A stretch of DNA of 64,000 nucleotides from Martensiomyces pterosporus (Eukaryota; Kickxellomycota; Kickxellomycetes; Kickxellales; Kickxellaceae). The stretch covers positions 143,996 to 207,995 of the forward strand of contig MU603939.1 of the NCBI GenBank assembly GCA_025201845.1. The letters are read 5' to 3'. How positions within the stretch are numbered: the first letter of the stretch is position 1; each line of letters starts with the position of its first letter. Under the pieces are notes generated by a model. The model did not search any database. It was not told the DNA's origin and saw only the letters and a list, made by a program, of their open reading frames with translations. A program made the position numbers and the translations under genes. Shown here one piece after another: positions 38,772 to 48,074 of this stretch.

Positions 38772-40678
38772 ATGTTTACTCAGCAGGTTGATTTGTGTAG
38801 GCGAATTGTCAGAGAGCACTATGGCCCCATTGTAGAGGTAAACACGCGCCTTGGCTGCGCCCAAATGCCAGCTATCATTTGCGCAACTGCTGCGCTGCCG
38901 CACAGAGCAGCGGACACCTATGACTCAGCTACAAGCCTCGCCCGGCCCCCGCTCTTCTATGATTGTAGACAGTTACCGCAGCTCTTATTCGGCAGGGCCG
39001 CATGCCACTAGGGCTCATAGTACAGCATACAAAGCTGGAGCCTCGCAATGTGCGCGACGCGCTGGTTGTGCTCATCCAGCACGGCATTGCAACGTATGCA
39101 ACGTCCAAGGAAGGGCAGCGCACAAACGCGTACTACTCGATCAGCCTGAAGAACATCCTCCGGCTTCTGCGCGCTGGCCTCTATCTGGCGCTAGTCGAGG
39201 AGCGGATGGGCAAGGAGGGGCTGGCTATATTCAAGCTAATCATGGTCAACGGCTGCATGACCATTAGCGATGTCAAGTCGGCTTTGGGGTTCGCCTCCAT
39301 GGATGCATCGAGTAAGATCAAGTTCAACTCGGTTGTGGCTAGGCTTGTGCGCGAAAGGTTCATCTCTGCCGTTTCCCCAGTGGACACCGTATCGAAGATC
39401 GACCGCATCATGGAGGCGGAGGCCCGCGAGCTAGAAAAGCTCACTGTTCCGCCCACCGCAAAGGAGCTTTTGGAGATTCGCCGGCGCATTAATGAGAAGG
39501 AGGAAGAGGACTACCACAGCAGCACAGTTGTAGGAATCAAGCGCAAAGCGGTCTCTGGCCTTAACGGAGACCATCACCCAGCAAAGATCCAGCTCGGCGC
39601 GGATGGAAAGACAGTTATTGCCGGCAACGGCCTAAGCATTAATGGAATCAGCGGCGCAGATGGCGATGAAGCCCAGCAGCAAACAGACGTTGTTGACGAC
39701 GAGCAGTTCTTTAGACCTTACTGCGACCGCCTCGATGTGTTCCTGCGCAACCAGCAGATCATCAACTACTTCACGGACAAATACAATGCTGGCGCCGGCG
39801 CTGTAATCAAATCCATCCTGCGCTTGTCTGAGTCGCGCATCAAGACTTGCCGCGACATGAAGACAGACACCGTGTCTGCCAGCCAGATCATCCAGCACAT
39901 ATCCCAGGAGGCGCCGCTTGCTGATGCCGTCGATATGGGCAACGACATGTTTTACGAAAACCTGGCGACGGACGGGGCCGAGTCCAAGGACGGCAGCGGT
40001 GCAATGAGCCGAGCAAAGCGTGGCGAGGTCGCGTACGCCCTGCTTGAGGTTTTGCAGGCAGATGTGTCAGGGATCGTAGTCAAGGCAGACGAGCGCGGCG
40101 CCGGCCAGTACCGCGTTGACTTTGAGCGGGCAGCAAGCACCCTGCGCGACCAGTGTCTGGATGCCCTGGTCCAGGAGAAGTTTGGCTCGCTGCATGCCCG
40201 TGTGGTGCGTGTGCTGCGCGACAAGCAGAAGCTCGACGAAAAGACCGTTTCGCAGGCAACCATGCTGCCAATGGGCATGTGCCGCGAAAGACTCCATGAC
40301 CTGGCCATAGCTGGACTCATCGATACCATGGAGATCCCGCGCTCGGCAGACCGCAACCCCTCGCGCATGTTCTATCTGTGGTTCGTCAACCCGGACAAGC
40401 AGATGCGAGCAGCAATGAGATACGCGTTCCAGGGAGCATCGAATGCCATGCAGAGGCTCGCCCACGAGCTGAATATCCGCTCGCCGCTCATCGCAAAGAC
40501 AAAGCGCCAGGACGTCATTGCAGACCCGAACCTCCTTACAGAGGCCGAACGAAACGAGCTCAGGGTCCTCGACAACATCAAGCAGCGGCTGCAAGTGGCT
40601 ATGGTGCGCCTGGATAGCCTTCTGTTCATAGTGCACGACATCAACCCCCTCTCTGCCGAGCTCCAGCTGCTGCAATAG
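38772..40678 (+). CDS. RPC82: RNA polymerase III subunit RPC82 (C3/POLR3C), two exons
   Basis: Exon 1 is 38772-38837 (22 codons, MFTQQVDLCRRIVREHYGPI) and exon 2 is 38969-40678. They join in phase 0 over a 131-bp intron, giving 591 aa. Exon 2 opens TVTAALIRQGRMPLGLIVQHT, the first winged-helix domain, followed by KLEPRNVRDALVVLIQHGIA. Further winged helices follow (SDVKSALGF region; VSQATMLPMGMCRERLHDLA), and a C-terminal coiled coil carries LLFIVHDI. The family forms the RPC82-RPC34-RPC31 trimer that opens promoter DNA at tRNA and 5S genes. Its length lies between human POLR3C (534 aa) and yeast Rpc82 (654 aa). Confidence 0.94.
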
Positions 40679-40984
40679 CAAACGCGGATCCACCACGCAC
40701 CCGTGTCCAGCTAGGCCCTCGTCCTTTTGCCGCACGCATATTGCTGTGCAGCCTGCTAGCTTTTGCTTAAGGCATCAAGAGACAAGGCAAGAAGAGCAAA
40801 TAAAGAGTGATTTGTGTTTTATATAGAAATGAACGGTGAGCACAGAGTTTTATAGAGAAGAGAGGTGAGTGGAGTGGTGGATCGTTCAACGAGATCAGAC
40901 GTGTGCTGGGAGCATGTCAAACAGGTAAGGCAAGGCAAGGCAAGCACAGCAATTCATGGAAACTAGGATGCCAGAGGTCCTCAT
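40679..40984. other. Gene-free stretch RPC82/PIN4-like, convergent
   Basis: 306 bp containing both 3' UTRs. An aggca tandem repeat lies near 40927-40949. No gene. Confidence 0.5.
40799..40804 (+). terminator. Polyadenylation signal of RPC82
   Basis: AATAAA about 120 bp after the stop codon, in the convergent gap to the PIN4-like gene. Confidence 0.5.
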
Positions 40985-41967
40985 TTACTTTTTCTCATTG
41001 GCATCCTGCTGCTCCTTTCCTCCAGCAGGGGCACCGGTGGAATCCTTCCCAGACTCGGCTTGGGGCTTGACGATCGGGATAGCCTTGCTGACGGGCTTTT
41101 CGATCTTGAATGCAGGCGAGGCAGACGAGGCGCCGTTTGTGTAGTGGCTGCTGCCATAGGAGGCAGGTGCGCCCTCCTCCGTGGCCGACGAGAGCCTGCG
41201 CTGGCGGTTCTGCTGGAGAACCTTGAGCTGCATCTGGCGCTGCATCTGGCGCTCCTCCTGCTGGTGCATCTGCTGGCGAGGAACAAAGTTCTGCGCCATG
41301 TCCGGTCCGCGCGGCTGGCGAGAAGGCACAACAACCGAGTCCTGGTAAAGGCGGCTTGGATATCCAACGTAGCTGCCGCTGGCGCGGCCAGGGTGGTCGT
41401 TGGCGCGCGGGAATGGCTGGGCCGAGTGCTGCTGAGGCAGCGGCTGGTGGTGCTGGGCAAACTGTGCGCCCTGAGAGTGCGTGTAGCTACGTCCGCGGGC
41501 AGGCTCCTGGTGGTAGCTCTGGTGCTGGTACATGCTGACATGCTGGGGAGGCGGCGACGCGATCCCTCCCACGCCGTTCATAGCCAGCGAATCTGGGTAC
41601 ACCATCATCGAGGCAGGGCGAGAGCGACCCGAGCTTGGGTAGCGCTGGGAGGGCTGGCCAGCTGCGCCCAGTCCAGGGTTGGGGGTAACCATAGAGCGAC
41701 GCCGCACCTCAGTAGCCTCCAACAGCGTCTCGAGGCCCTTGTACACACGGATATAGCGGCTGTTGACCTCGCCTTTGGTCTCGTGGTTGAGGCCAAAGCG
41801 CTCAGCAATAAGCATAACCGACTGGCGCTGCTTTGTGTTGAGTGTGCTTGGGAACTCCAGCTCGGCCATCCCCTTGTCGTGCCTGAACTGGCTGACTAGG
41901 TCGTAAAGCAGGCGTGTGTCCTTGTCATCTAGATCAATCATGCTGTTCGTATCATTGACATTCGGGG

Positions 41968-42014
<47 letters not shown>

Positions 42015-42469
42015 GGGCTTGGCTCGGGCATAGGCATAGGCATGGCGCTAGGGAAGACCATCATTGACTTTGGGCGCTCGTGGAGCTCCCCATTGTGGGC
42101 ACGACGGGGACGCGGGATGGGCTGGTTGTACTGCTGCTGCTGCGGAACAACGGGTGGAGCCGACGCAGGCAGCGCAGACGCGAGGTTGGGATCCTCGACC
42201 TCATCGGCAAAAGGGGCAGCGGCGGGCTGTCCATTTCCANNNNNNNNNNCGGATATAGCGGCTGTTGACCTCGCCTTTGGTCTCGTGGTTGAGGCCAAAG
42301 CGCTCAGCAATAAGCATAACCGACTGGCGCTGCTTTGTGTTGAGTGTGCTTGGGAACTCCAGCTCGGCCATCCCCTTGTCGTGCCTGAACTGGCTGACTA
42401 GGTCGTAAAGCAGGCGTGTGTCCTTGTCATCTAGATCAATCATGCTGTTCGTATCATTGACATTCGGGG

Positions 42470-42516
<47 letters not shown>

Positions 42517-43943
42517 GGGCTTGGCTCGGGCATAGGCATAGGCATGGCGCTAGGGAAGACCATCATTGACTTTGGGCGCTCGTGGAGCTCCCCATTGTGG
42601 GCACGACGGGGACGCGGGATGGGCTGGTTGTACTGCTGCTGCTGCGGAACAACGGGTGGAGCCGACGCAGGCAGCGCAGACGCGAGGTTGGGATCCTCGA
42701 CCTCATCGGCAAAAGGGGCAGCGGCGGGCTGTCCATTTCCAGCCAAAGCCGACATCATCGTGATCATGTTTGGGTGCGGAGGAGGCGCCATTCCAGGCAG
42801 CGCCTTCTTATACTCAACCTTGAGGGGACGGCCAAGCAGCGTAACGCCGTTAAGACCGATGATCACGCGCGCCGCCTCCTCGGGAGTGCGGAAGTTGCCA
42901 AAGGCCAGCCCACGGAACACGCCTCCGTCAAAGTGGTAGTTGAAGGCATAGGGCAGCGGAAGACCCAAGTCAGCCATGGTCTGCAGCAGGCTCTCGCGCT
43001 TGACCACAAAGTTGATGTTCTTTACCACAATGGCATTGGGGATTGCGTCGTCGGGCATGTTCGCCATCAAGGCGTACTCTGCGCTGGTAAGCTTTCTTTG
43101 TGGCGGCTGAAGCGGCGACATGGGGGCAATGTTCTGCGGAAGCATTGCAGCCTGGAGCTGATCCTACATGGTCAGTGCACAGAGCACCGCGGAAGAAAGG
43201 CGTTTGTCACTCAGGCGGGTGCTGGGTCCGGACAGAATGCGAGGGGGAAATAGTGCAAGCGCGTGGGTACACATGCGTGATGTAGTGGTATAGCGGGGAG
43301 GGGGGAGCCATTGAGCCAAAGAGCGTATCACAGCGGCCCAGCTGGTGGCTTAAAATAGAATCTATATATGGACAGAGTGGCATTGCAGAACAATAAAAGT
43401 CGCAACGAGCAGAAGCGGCGGCGGCTCTACAGGGGCATCGAATTGTTGGCGGGTGGAGTGGGGGGCGGATCCCGCGCAAATACAAAAGTGCGCTGTTTGT
43501 TCTCCATAGAGCTTGGAACTTACCGGAACCATGATGCTGTTGCGCTGGCGGCCGCTTGCGATTCTGCCACGACCCACGGCGTCGCGAGCACCGCCAACCC
43601 CCATGCTAGCATTGTAGCCTGGCGGGGCGCCATACATGCTCTGAACAACACGGCGTGAGCGATGTCTGCCGGCAGCGGTATCCACGCCAGAGCCGTCAGT
43701 GTCAGCCTGGCTATGCTCGGGCGAGGGCAAAACGACCGACGCCGCACTAGCTGGGGAATCAGTGGTGGGGGTGGCGCTCGCATTATCCTTGGCTACCTTT
43801 GCTGCATCGCTTCCGTGCGGCGAGGGTGCTGCTGAGGCGGTCGATGCGATGGATGGCGACGAGCCAGCAGCAGCAGCAGCGCTCGAATCGCTGATGTATG
43901 TGCCTTCGAGTTTCTTTAGCGTTTCTTCAATTGCCCTGGACAT
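40985..43943 (-). CDS. PIN4-like: PIN4/Cip1-Cip2-like RNA-binding protein, two exons, interrupted by an assembly gap
   Basis: Exon 1 is 43524-43943 (MSRAIEETLKKLEG..., 140 codons). Exon 2 starts at 43163 and ends at the stop at 40985. Exon 2 contains ten Ns at 42240-42249 flanked by two identical 492-bp copies. Collapsing one copy keeps the frame and gives about 698 aa. The RRM (about 182-260) has NAIVVKNINFVVKRESLLQ, LPLPYAFNYHFD, GVFRGLAFGNF and RPLKVEYKK, close to yeast Pin4 and S. pombe Cip1/Cip2. An R3H-like region (about 385-450) follows a 15-Gln run. The C-terminal half is Gln/Pro/Ser-rich with an Arg-Gln-rich helix. The relatives regulate stress mRNAs and the DNA-damage response. Confidence 0.88.
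41748..42239. repeat. Duplicated 492-bp flank, copy 1 (assembly artefact)
   Basis: Identical by eye to 42250-42741 and directly abutting the N run. Most simply, two contig ends overlap by 492 bp but were scaffolded instead of merged. Confidence 0.93.
41969..42013. repeat. CTG triplet run coding poly-Gln in the PIN4-like protein
   Basis: Fifteen uninterrupted CTG units on the plus strand (CAG on the coding strand). The same run appears again at 42471-42515 in the duplicated flank. A pure triplet run like this may have broken the assembly. Confidence 0.9.
42240..42249. other. Assembly gap (10 N)
   Basis: Ten undetermined bases inside exon 2 of the PIN4-like gene. The fixed length suggests a scaffolding placeholder and not a measured gap. 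Confidence 1.
42250..42741. repeat. Duplicated 492-bp flank, copy 2 (assembly artefact)
   Basis: Second copy of 41748-42239. The RRM-side sequence continues from this copy, so the true locus is probably 502 bp shorter than shown. Confidence 0.93.
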
Positions 43944-44949
43944 TATTCTATAGCGGCGTTCATGTAAAGCGTCAAGGCGCAAAAGGAGGTGTGGTTTACG
44001 CTTAGTTTTTGGCGCCGAGGTAGGCAGCTGTTTGGGGGAGGCGTTTGCCAAATTTAGTAGAAAGGGGAAATGCGCTTCAATAGATTGCAAAAACTCCCAC
44101 TCGAACGACTCCCTGGGCTACCGCATCGTATTACTCGACATCCTGGATGCGAGGCACTGGCTGCCACTGCTTAGATGCCGGATGGGCAGAGTACGAGGGG
44201 GTGTGGGGTGAGCAGGCCAGCCTGCATGCCAGGGTGCCGGGATATCGGGGGCCATGGCGGCTACTGCTGGGTGCGTCTGCTGTTTCTGCTTCTGCTCCTG
44301 CAACATACCTTCCAGATAATACAGGCCCGTACGTAGCAGAGTGCCTCTTTCTCTCTTGGCGAGGGTGGGTGTGCTTGGCTGTTTGTCGGTGTTTCCTCTC
44401 AGAGAGCAGCTGTATGCTGTGTGGTGCAGAGGAACAAAGAGAAATAGTTCGTCAATGAATAGAAAGGGAAAAAAATCTCGTTAGAAAATGAAGAGGCTGC
44501 GAAGGAGAAGAAGAAAGCCAGCGCTTAATCAAACGGAGTAGCTGAGAGAAGAGGCAGCAGAGCACAAAGACCACACGCCGAAGCAAGGGTCAGCACCAGC
44601 GGGCATTTGTTGATGGGAACCACAACAAAGCAGCAGCTACAGGAGAGGATTGGGATAGCAAAGGGGCGAATTGGGCAGCAGCCTCTTTCGAGCGAGCGAG
44701 CTGCCAGGGATCAGCGCCAGCCAAAAAAAAAAAAGAGGAGGAGGGGTCTAGCAGCAGCAGCAGCTCGATGTGCAGCACCGCATCCCTTGACAGCGTGATA
44801 TATTGCTTGCTGTTGCTCCTGCTCGGGGCCAAAACGCATTTTCACATCAGGCTGTCTGTTTCCGCCCTCCTTGTACGATTACCACATTAGTGCCGCTCCT
44901 TGCACGACAGATAGAGCACATAATTTCCCAACTCGCTCCCCGCAGCAGC
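43944..44949. other. Gene-free stretch, divergent promoters PIN4-like/TLG2
   Basis: About 1 kb. The PIN4-like frame is open upstream of its chosen start (to 44090), and the TLG2 frame likewise (to 44803), but both extensions look untranslated. Contains an A-rich run near 44730. No gene. Confidence 0.45.
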
Positions 44950-45873
44950 ATGGCGACAAGAAGCCGCACCTTTCTATTCATACAGTACCGCAATTCCTTT
45001 GGGCATGTGCAGAGGCGGAGGCGCACGAGAAATGCCGAGGGCACGGGTGGCAGCAGCGGCCAGTTTGCTGAAGAGGAAGGGCTGATTGAGCGGCAGAATG
45101 ACGATGGCGAAATGGTGATTGAGATGGCGCATTTGCCGCCGCGCTGGGTGGACATTGTGGACGACGTCAACGAGCAGATGGAGGATATAGCACGCAAGAT
45201 CACACGGCTGTCCAACCTACACAAGAGCCACCTCCTGCCGGGGTTCGACGATCGGTCAGCAGAGGAGCAAGAGATAAACATGCTCACACAGGACATCACC
45301 ACCCAGTTCAAGTCGTGTGGCGAGGTGGTCCGAGGAATTGGCCAGCTCCAATCCCACGGGCAAGAAGAAGTCGTGGGCAGAAACATCCAATCCTCGCTGG
45401 CGGTCAAGCTCCAAGAGCAGTCGGCAGCCTTCCGCAAGTCGCAGTCGACGTACCTGCAAAAGATGTCCAAGCGCAAGGATGTCAACTCTGACGTATTTGC
45501 TCTGGATACGGAGCACGAGCGCGCTGTATCGCGCAAGTTCGACATGACGCTGACGGACGAGCAGCTGCAAATGATGGAGAGCAGAGATACTGCCATAACC
45601 GAGCGCGAGGGCGAGCTCGCCAATATCCACGAGTCCATCGTCGAGCTGGCTTCGATCTTTGGGCAGATGCAGGACATGGTCATTGACCAGGGCACTATGC
45701 TCGACCGCATCGACTACAACGTTGAGAACACCGTCGTGAATGTTGCTGCCGCTGCTGAAGAGCTGGAAAAGGCAGACAAGCACCAAAAGAACGCGGTGGC
45801 CAACAAATGCATCGTCGTTCTCGGCGTTGTTGTGGTCGTCCTGTTCATCATCCTCCTGGTCAAATGGCTATGA
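44950..45873 (+). CDS. TLG2: Qa-SNARE Tlg2 (syntaxin-16 family)
   Basis: 307 aa from the ATG at 44950. The frame is open 49 codons further up, but the protein should start MATRSRTFLFIQYRNSF, which matches the Tlg2/Sx16 N-peptide that docks Vps45. The Habc helices cover about 60-190 (LPPRWVDIVDDVNEQM, LSNLHKSHLLPGFDD). The SNARE motif is at about 215-280 with the zero-layer Gln in EMxIDQG form (DMVIDQGTMLDRIDYNVENT). A C-terminal transmembrane anchor follows (CIVVLGVVVVVLFIILLVKWL). The protein acts in endosome-to-trans-Golgi fusion. Length is nearer human syntaxin-16 than yeast Tlg2, which has an extra tail. Confidence 0.95.
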   Translation: MATRSRTFLFIQYRNSFGHVQRRRRTRNAEGTGGSSGQFAEEEGLIERQNDDGEMVIEMAHLPPRWVDIVDDVNEQMEDIARKITRLSNLHKSHLLPGFDDRSAEEQEINMLTQDITTQFKSCGEVVRGIGQLQSHGQEEVVGRNIQSSLAVKLQEQSAAFRKSQSTYLQKMSKRKDVNSDVFALDTEHERAVSRKFDMTLTDEQLQMMESRDTAITEREGELANIHESIVELASIFGQMQDMVIDQGTMLDRIDYNVENTVVNVAAAAEELEKADKHQKNAVANKCIVVLGVVVVVLFIILLVKWL

Positions 45874-46573
45874 TCTTGCACTGTATGGTTCAAGCACGCT
45901 GGGTGATCCAACGGACCACCCGCCGTGTTTTGCGGCCACTCTCCGCCATACGCAAGACAGGCGGAACTCCAGAGCACCCAGATGCCACTCGACGACGCTG
46001 TACCATCACAAAACACACCCATGTGCACTCGCCCTTCTTAAGCTTATTTCCACATCTCGGTGTTGCGCCGTGCTCACTGTAGACCAGCCACCCAGCCCGT
46101 TTTTTTTTGGCGTAGAACCTTCTGAATACACACAACCACAGCCAGTGCCACCTTGCTATCCCGTGCGCAGTGAAGCAGATCAGTGTGGGAGACAACATCA
46201 GGTTTTTTTGCTGGCCACAGAGCGCGTGCCATGCCGCTCGGCAGCGCTTACTCACCCCTCCAAATGGGGATGCACGTGCAGCGGATCCGGCGATAGCTAC
46301 ACAGCGAGCGAGATCGACTGGCTTCTTGGTACGCATATGCCTCTGCCGCCCCACCCCTCTTCCGACGCGGAGCCACGGCAACCAAGAAGGGCGCTTCGTG
46401 CCTGCTGCCGTGGCCGATGCAGTATTTAAGCTGGGCGGTGCTCCCTCCAGGGCCAGGGGCAGCCCTCAGCGCCATGCACAGCAGCGTCCACTATCTCTCT
46501 TTTCTGCTCGCAACACCAGCACGCCTTTTTCAGTCTCCTTTATTTGTCCCCTCAAGCGCCCGTCCAGTACGCC
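45874..46573. other. Gene-free stretch TLG2/GALT
   Basis: 700 bp between two plus-strand genes. It should hold the TLG2 3' end and the GALT promoter. The yeast Gal4 site (CGG-N11-CCG) was not seen. Confidence 0.45.
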
Positions 46574-47701
46574 ATGTCCTCTGAAGAGTTTTCGTTCACC
46601 GACCACTCGCACCGTCGATTCAACCCGCTCACCAACACCTGGGTTCTCTGCTCGCCGCACCGCGCAAAGCGCCCGTGGCTCGGCCAGGTCGAGGACCCAG
46701 CAACCGAGCAGCAGCCAGAGTACGATCCCGCGTGCTACCTGTGTCCTGGGAACGTCCGTGCAACAGGCGTGAAGAACGACAACTACGCGTCAACCTACGT
46801 GTTCCCCAACGACTACGCTGCCGTGCATGCCGAGCAGCCGGAGTGCTCTGCGCAGTCGCTCTCCCAGGTGGCTGGAAGCAGTCCGTCAGAAGAGCTCTTC
46901 CGTGTCGAGTCGGCGCGTGGCGAGTGCAAGGTGGTTTGCTTCTCCCCTCGCCACGACCTGACTCTGCCCGAGCTCAGCCTGGCCGAGATCAGCCAGGTCA
47001 TCCGCACCTGGCAGGACATGTACGCCGAGATGTCGGCCAGGCCCGGTATCGGCTATGTGCAGCTGTTTGAGAACAAGGGCGCAATGATGGGCTGCTCCAA
47101 CCCCCACCCGCATGGCCAAATGTGGGCTCTTTCCGACGTCCCCACTGAGCCCGGCAAGGAGATCGACTCGTTCAAGGCATTCCGCGCCAAGCACGCCGAA
47201 GAAGCCGAGTGCCCTTGCCTTCTGTGCGCGTACGTCAAGGCCGAGGAGCAAAATGCAGCCAAAAACGGCGCTGCAAACCGCGTCGTTCTGCAGAACGACT
47301 CCTTCATGGCCATCGTTCCCTTCTGGGCCCTGTGGCCGTTCGAGACCATGATCGTAGCCAAGCGGCACATCTGCAACATCACCGAGCTCACCGACTCCCA
47401 GATCAGCGACCTCGCCGAAGTCATGCAGGGACTCACCTGCCGCTACGACAACATGTTCCAGTGCAGCTTCCCTTACTCCATGGGAGTCCACCAGTCTCCA
47501 ACTGCCGGCCACCCAGATGCCGACTGCTGCCACTTGCACTTGCACTTCTATCCACCGCTTCTGCGCAGCACGACTGTGCGCAAGTTCCTTGTTGGCTTTG
47601 AGATGATGGCAGAGGCGCAGCGCGATCTCACCGCTGAGCAGGCTGCCTCGCGCCTGCGCGCACTGAGCCCCGTTCACTACAAAAAGGCGCACCTGTCCTA
47701 G
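46574..47701 (+). CDS. GAL7 / GALT: Galactose-1-phosphate uridylyltransferase
   Basis: 375 aa, intronless, starting at the ATG at 46574 (MSSEEFSFTDHSHRRFNPLT). The N-terminal GALT fold has NTWVLCSPHRAKRPW and the zinc-type CYLCPGN. The active-site block SNPHPHGQMWA near residue 176-186 contains the His-Pro-His triad, whose second His is uridylylated. The C-terminal half has WALWPFETMI, MGVHQSP and HLHLHFYPPLLRS. The enzyme swaps UMP between UDP-glucose and galactose-1-phosphate in the Leloir pathway. No other galactose gene lies nearby, unlike the yeast GAL1-10-7 cluster. Its 3' end converges on the Pumilio gene 373 bp away. Confidence 0.97.
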   Translation: MSSEEFSFTDHSHRRFNPLTNTWVLCSPHRAKRPWLGQVEDPATEQQPEYDPACYLCPGNVRATGVKNDNYASTYVFPNDYAAVHAEQPECSAQSLSQVAGSSPSEELFRVESARGECKVVCFSPRHDLTLPELSLAEISQVIRTWQDMYAEMSARPGIGYVQLFENKGAMMGCSNPHPHGQMWALSDVPTEPGKEIDSFKAFRAKHAEEAECPCLLCAYVKAEEQNAAKNGAANRVVLQNDSFMAIVPFWALWPFETMIVAKRHICNITELTDSQISDLAEVMQGLTCRYDNMFQCSFPYSMGVHQSPTAGHPDADCCHLHLHFYPPLLRSTTVRKFLVGFEMMAEAQRDLTAEQAASRLRALSPVHYKKAHLS

Positions 47702-48074
47702 AGGCCTAGCCTGATTCTGCATCGCCACACACAGCAGCCCTAGCTAGCAAACACGGCGGGGTTTTATTATTTCAGATGACGGTGAAAAGAGGTGATATAT
47801 ATAAGGTAAGAGTTGTAAGAAGTACACAAACCAGTACACAAAAGAAAAAGCTAGGAAATGAAGAGCTTGAAAAGGATAAGCAAAGAGGAGGAAAATGGAG
47901 CTACTGTTATCAACTGGAAGAGCACAGGGGCCATGAAATGGCTGCCAGGACAGCGGGAACTGCACATCCCAAGAAGGCATATCCATCGCACAGCACACAC
48001 AGCACCCAACCAGATTAAACCAAATACATGCGAGTATACCGATATTCGAGTTTTTTTTGTTGATGCTGCCTGCA
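47702..48074. other. Convergent 3' region GALT/Pumilio
   Basis: 373 bp. TTTATT at 47763-47768 reads AATAAA on the minus strand, about 310 bp after the Pumilio stop and only 62 bp from the GALT stop, so the two transcripts probably overlap. Confidence 0.45.

Noticed and set aside
42250..42741. True tandem duplication of an R3H-like and poly-Gln region
   Set aside because: The copies are identical and abut a 10-N placeholder, and the frame closes when one copy is removed; an unmerged contig overlap explains it better.
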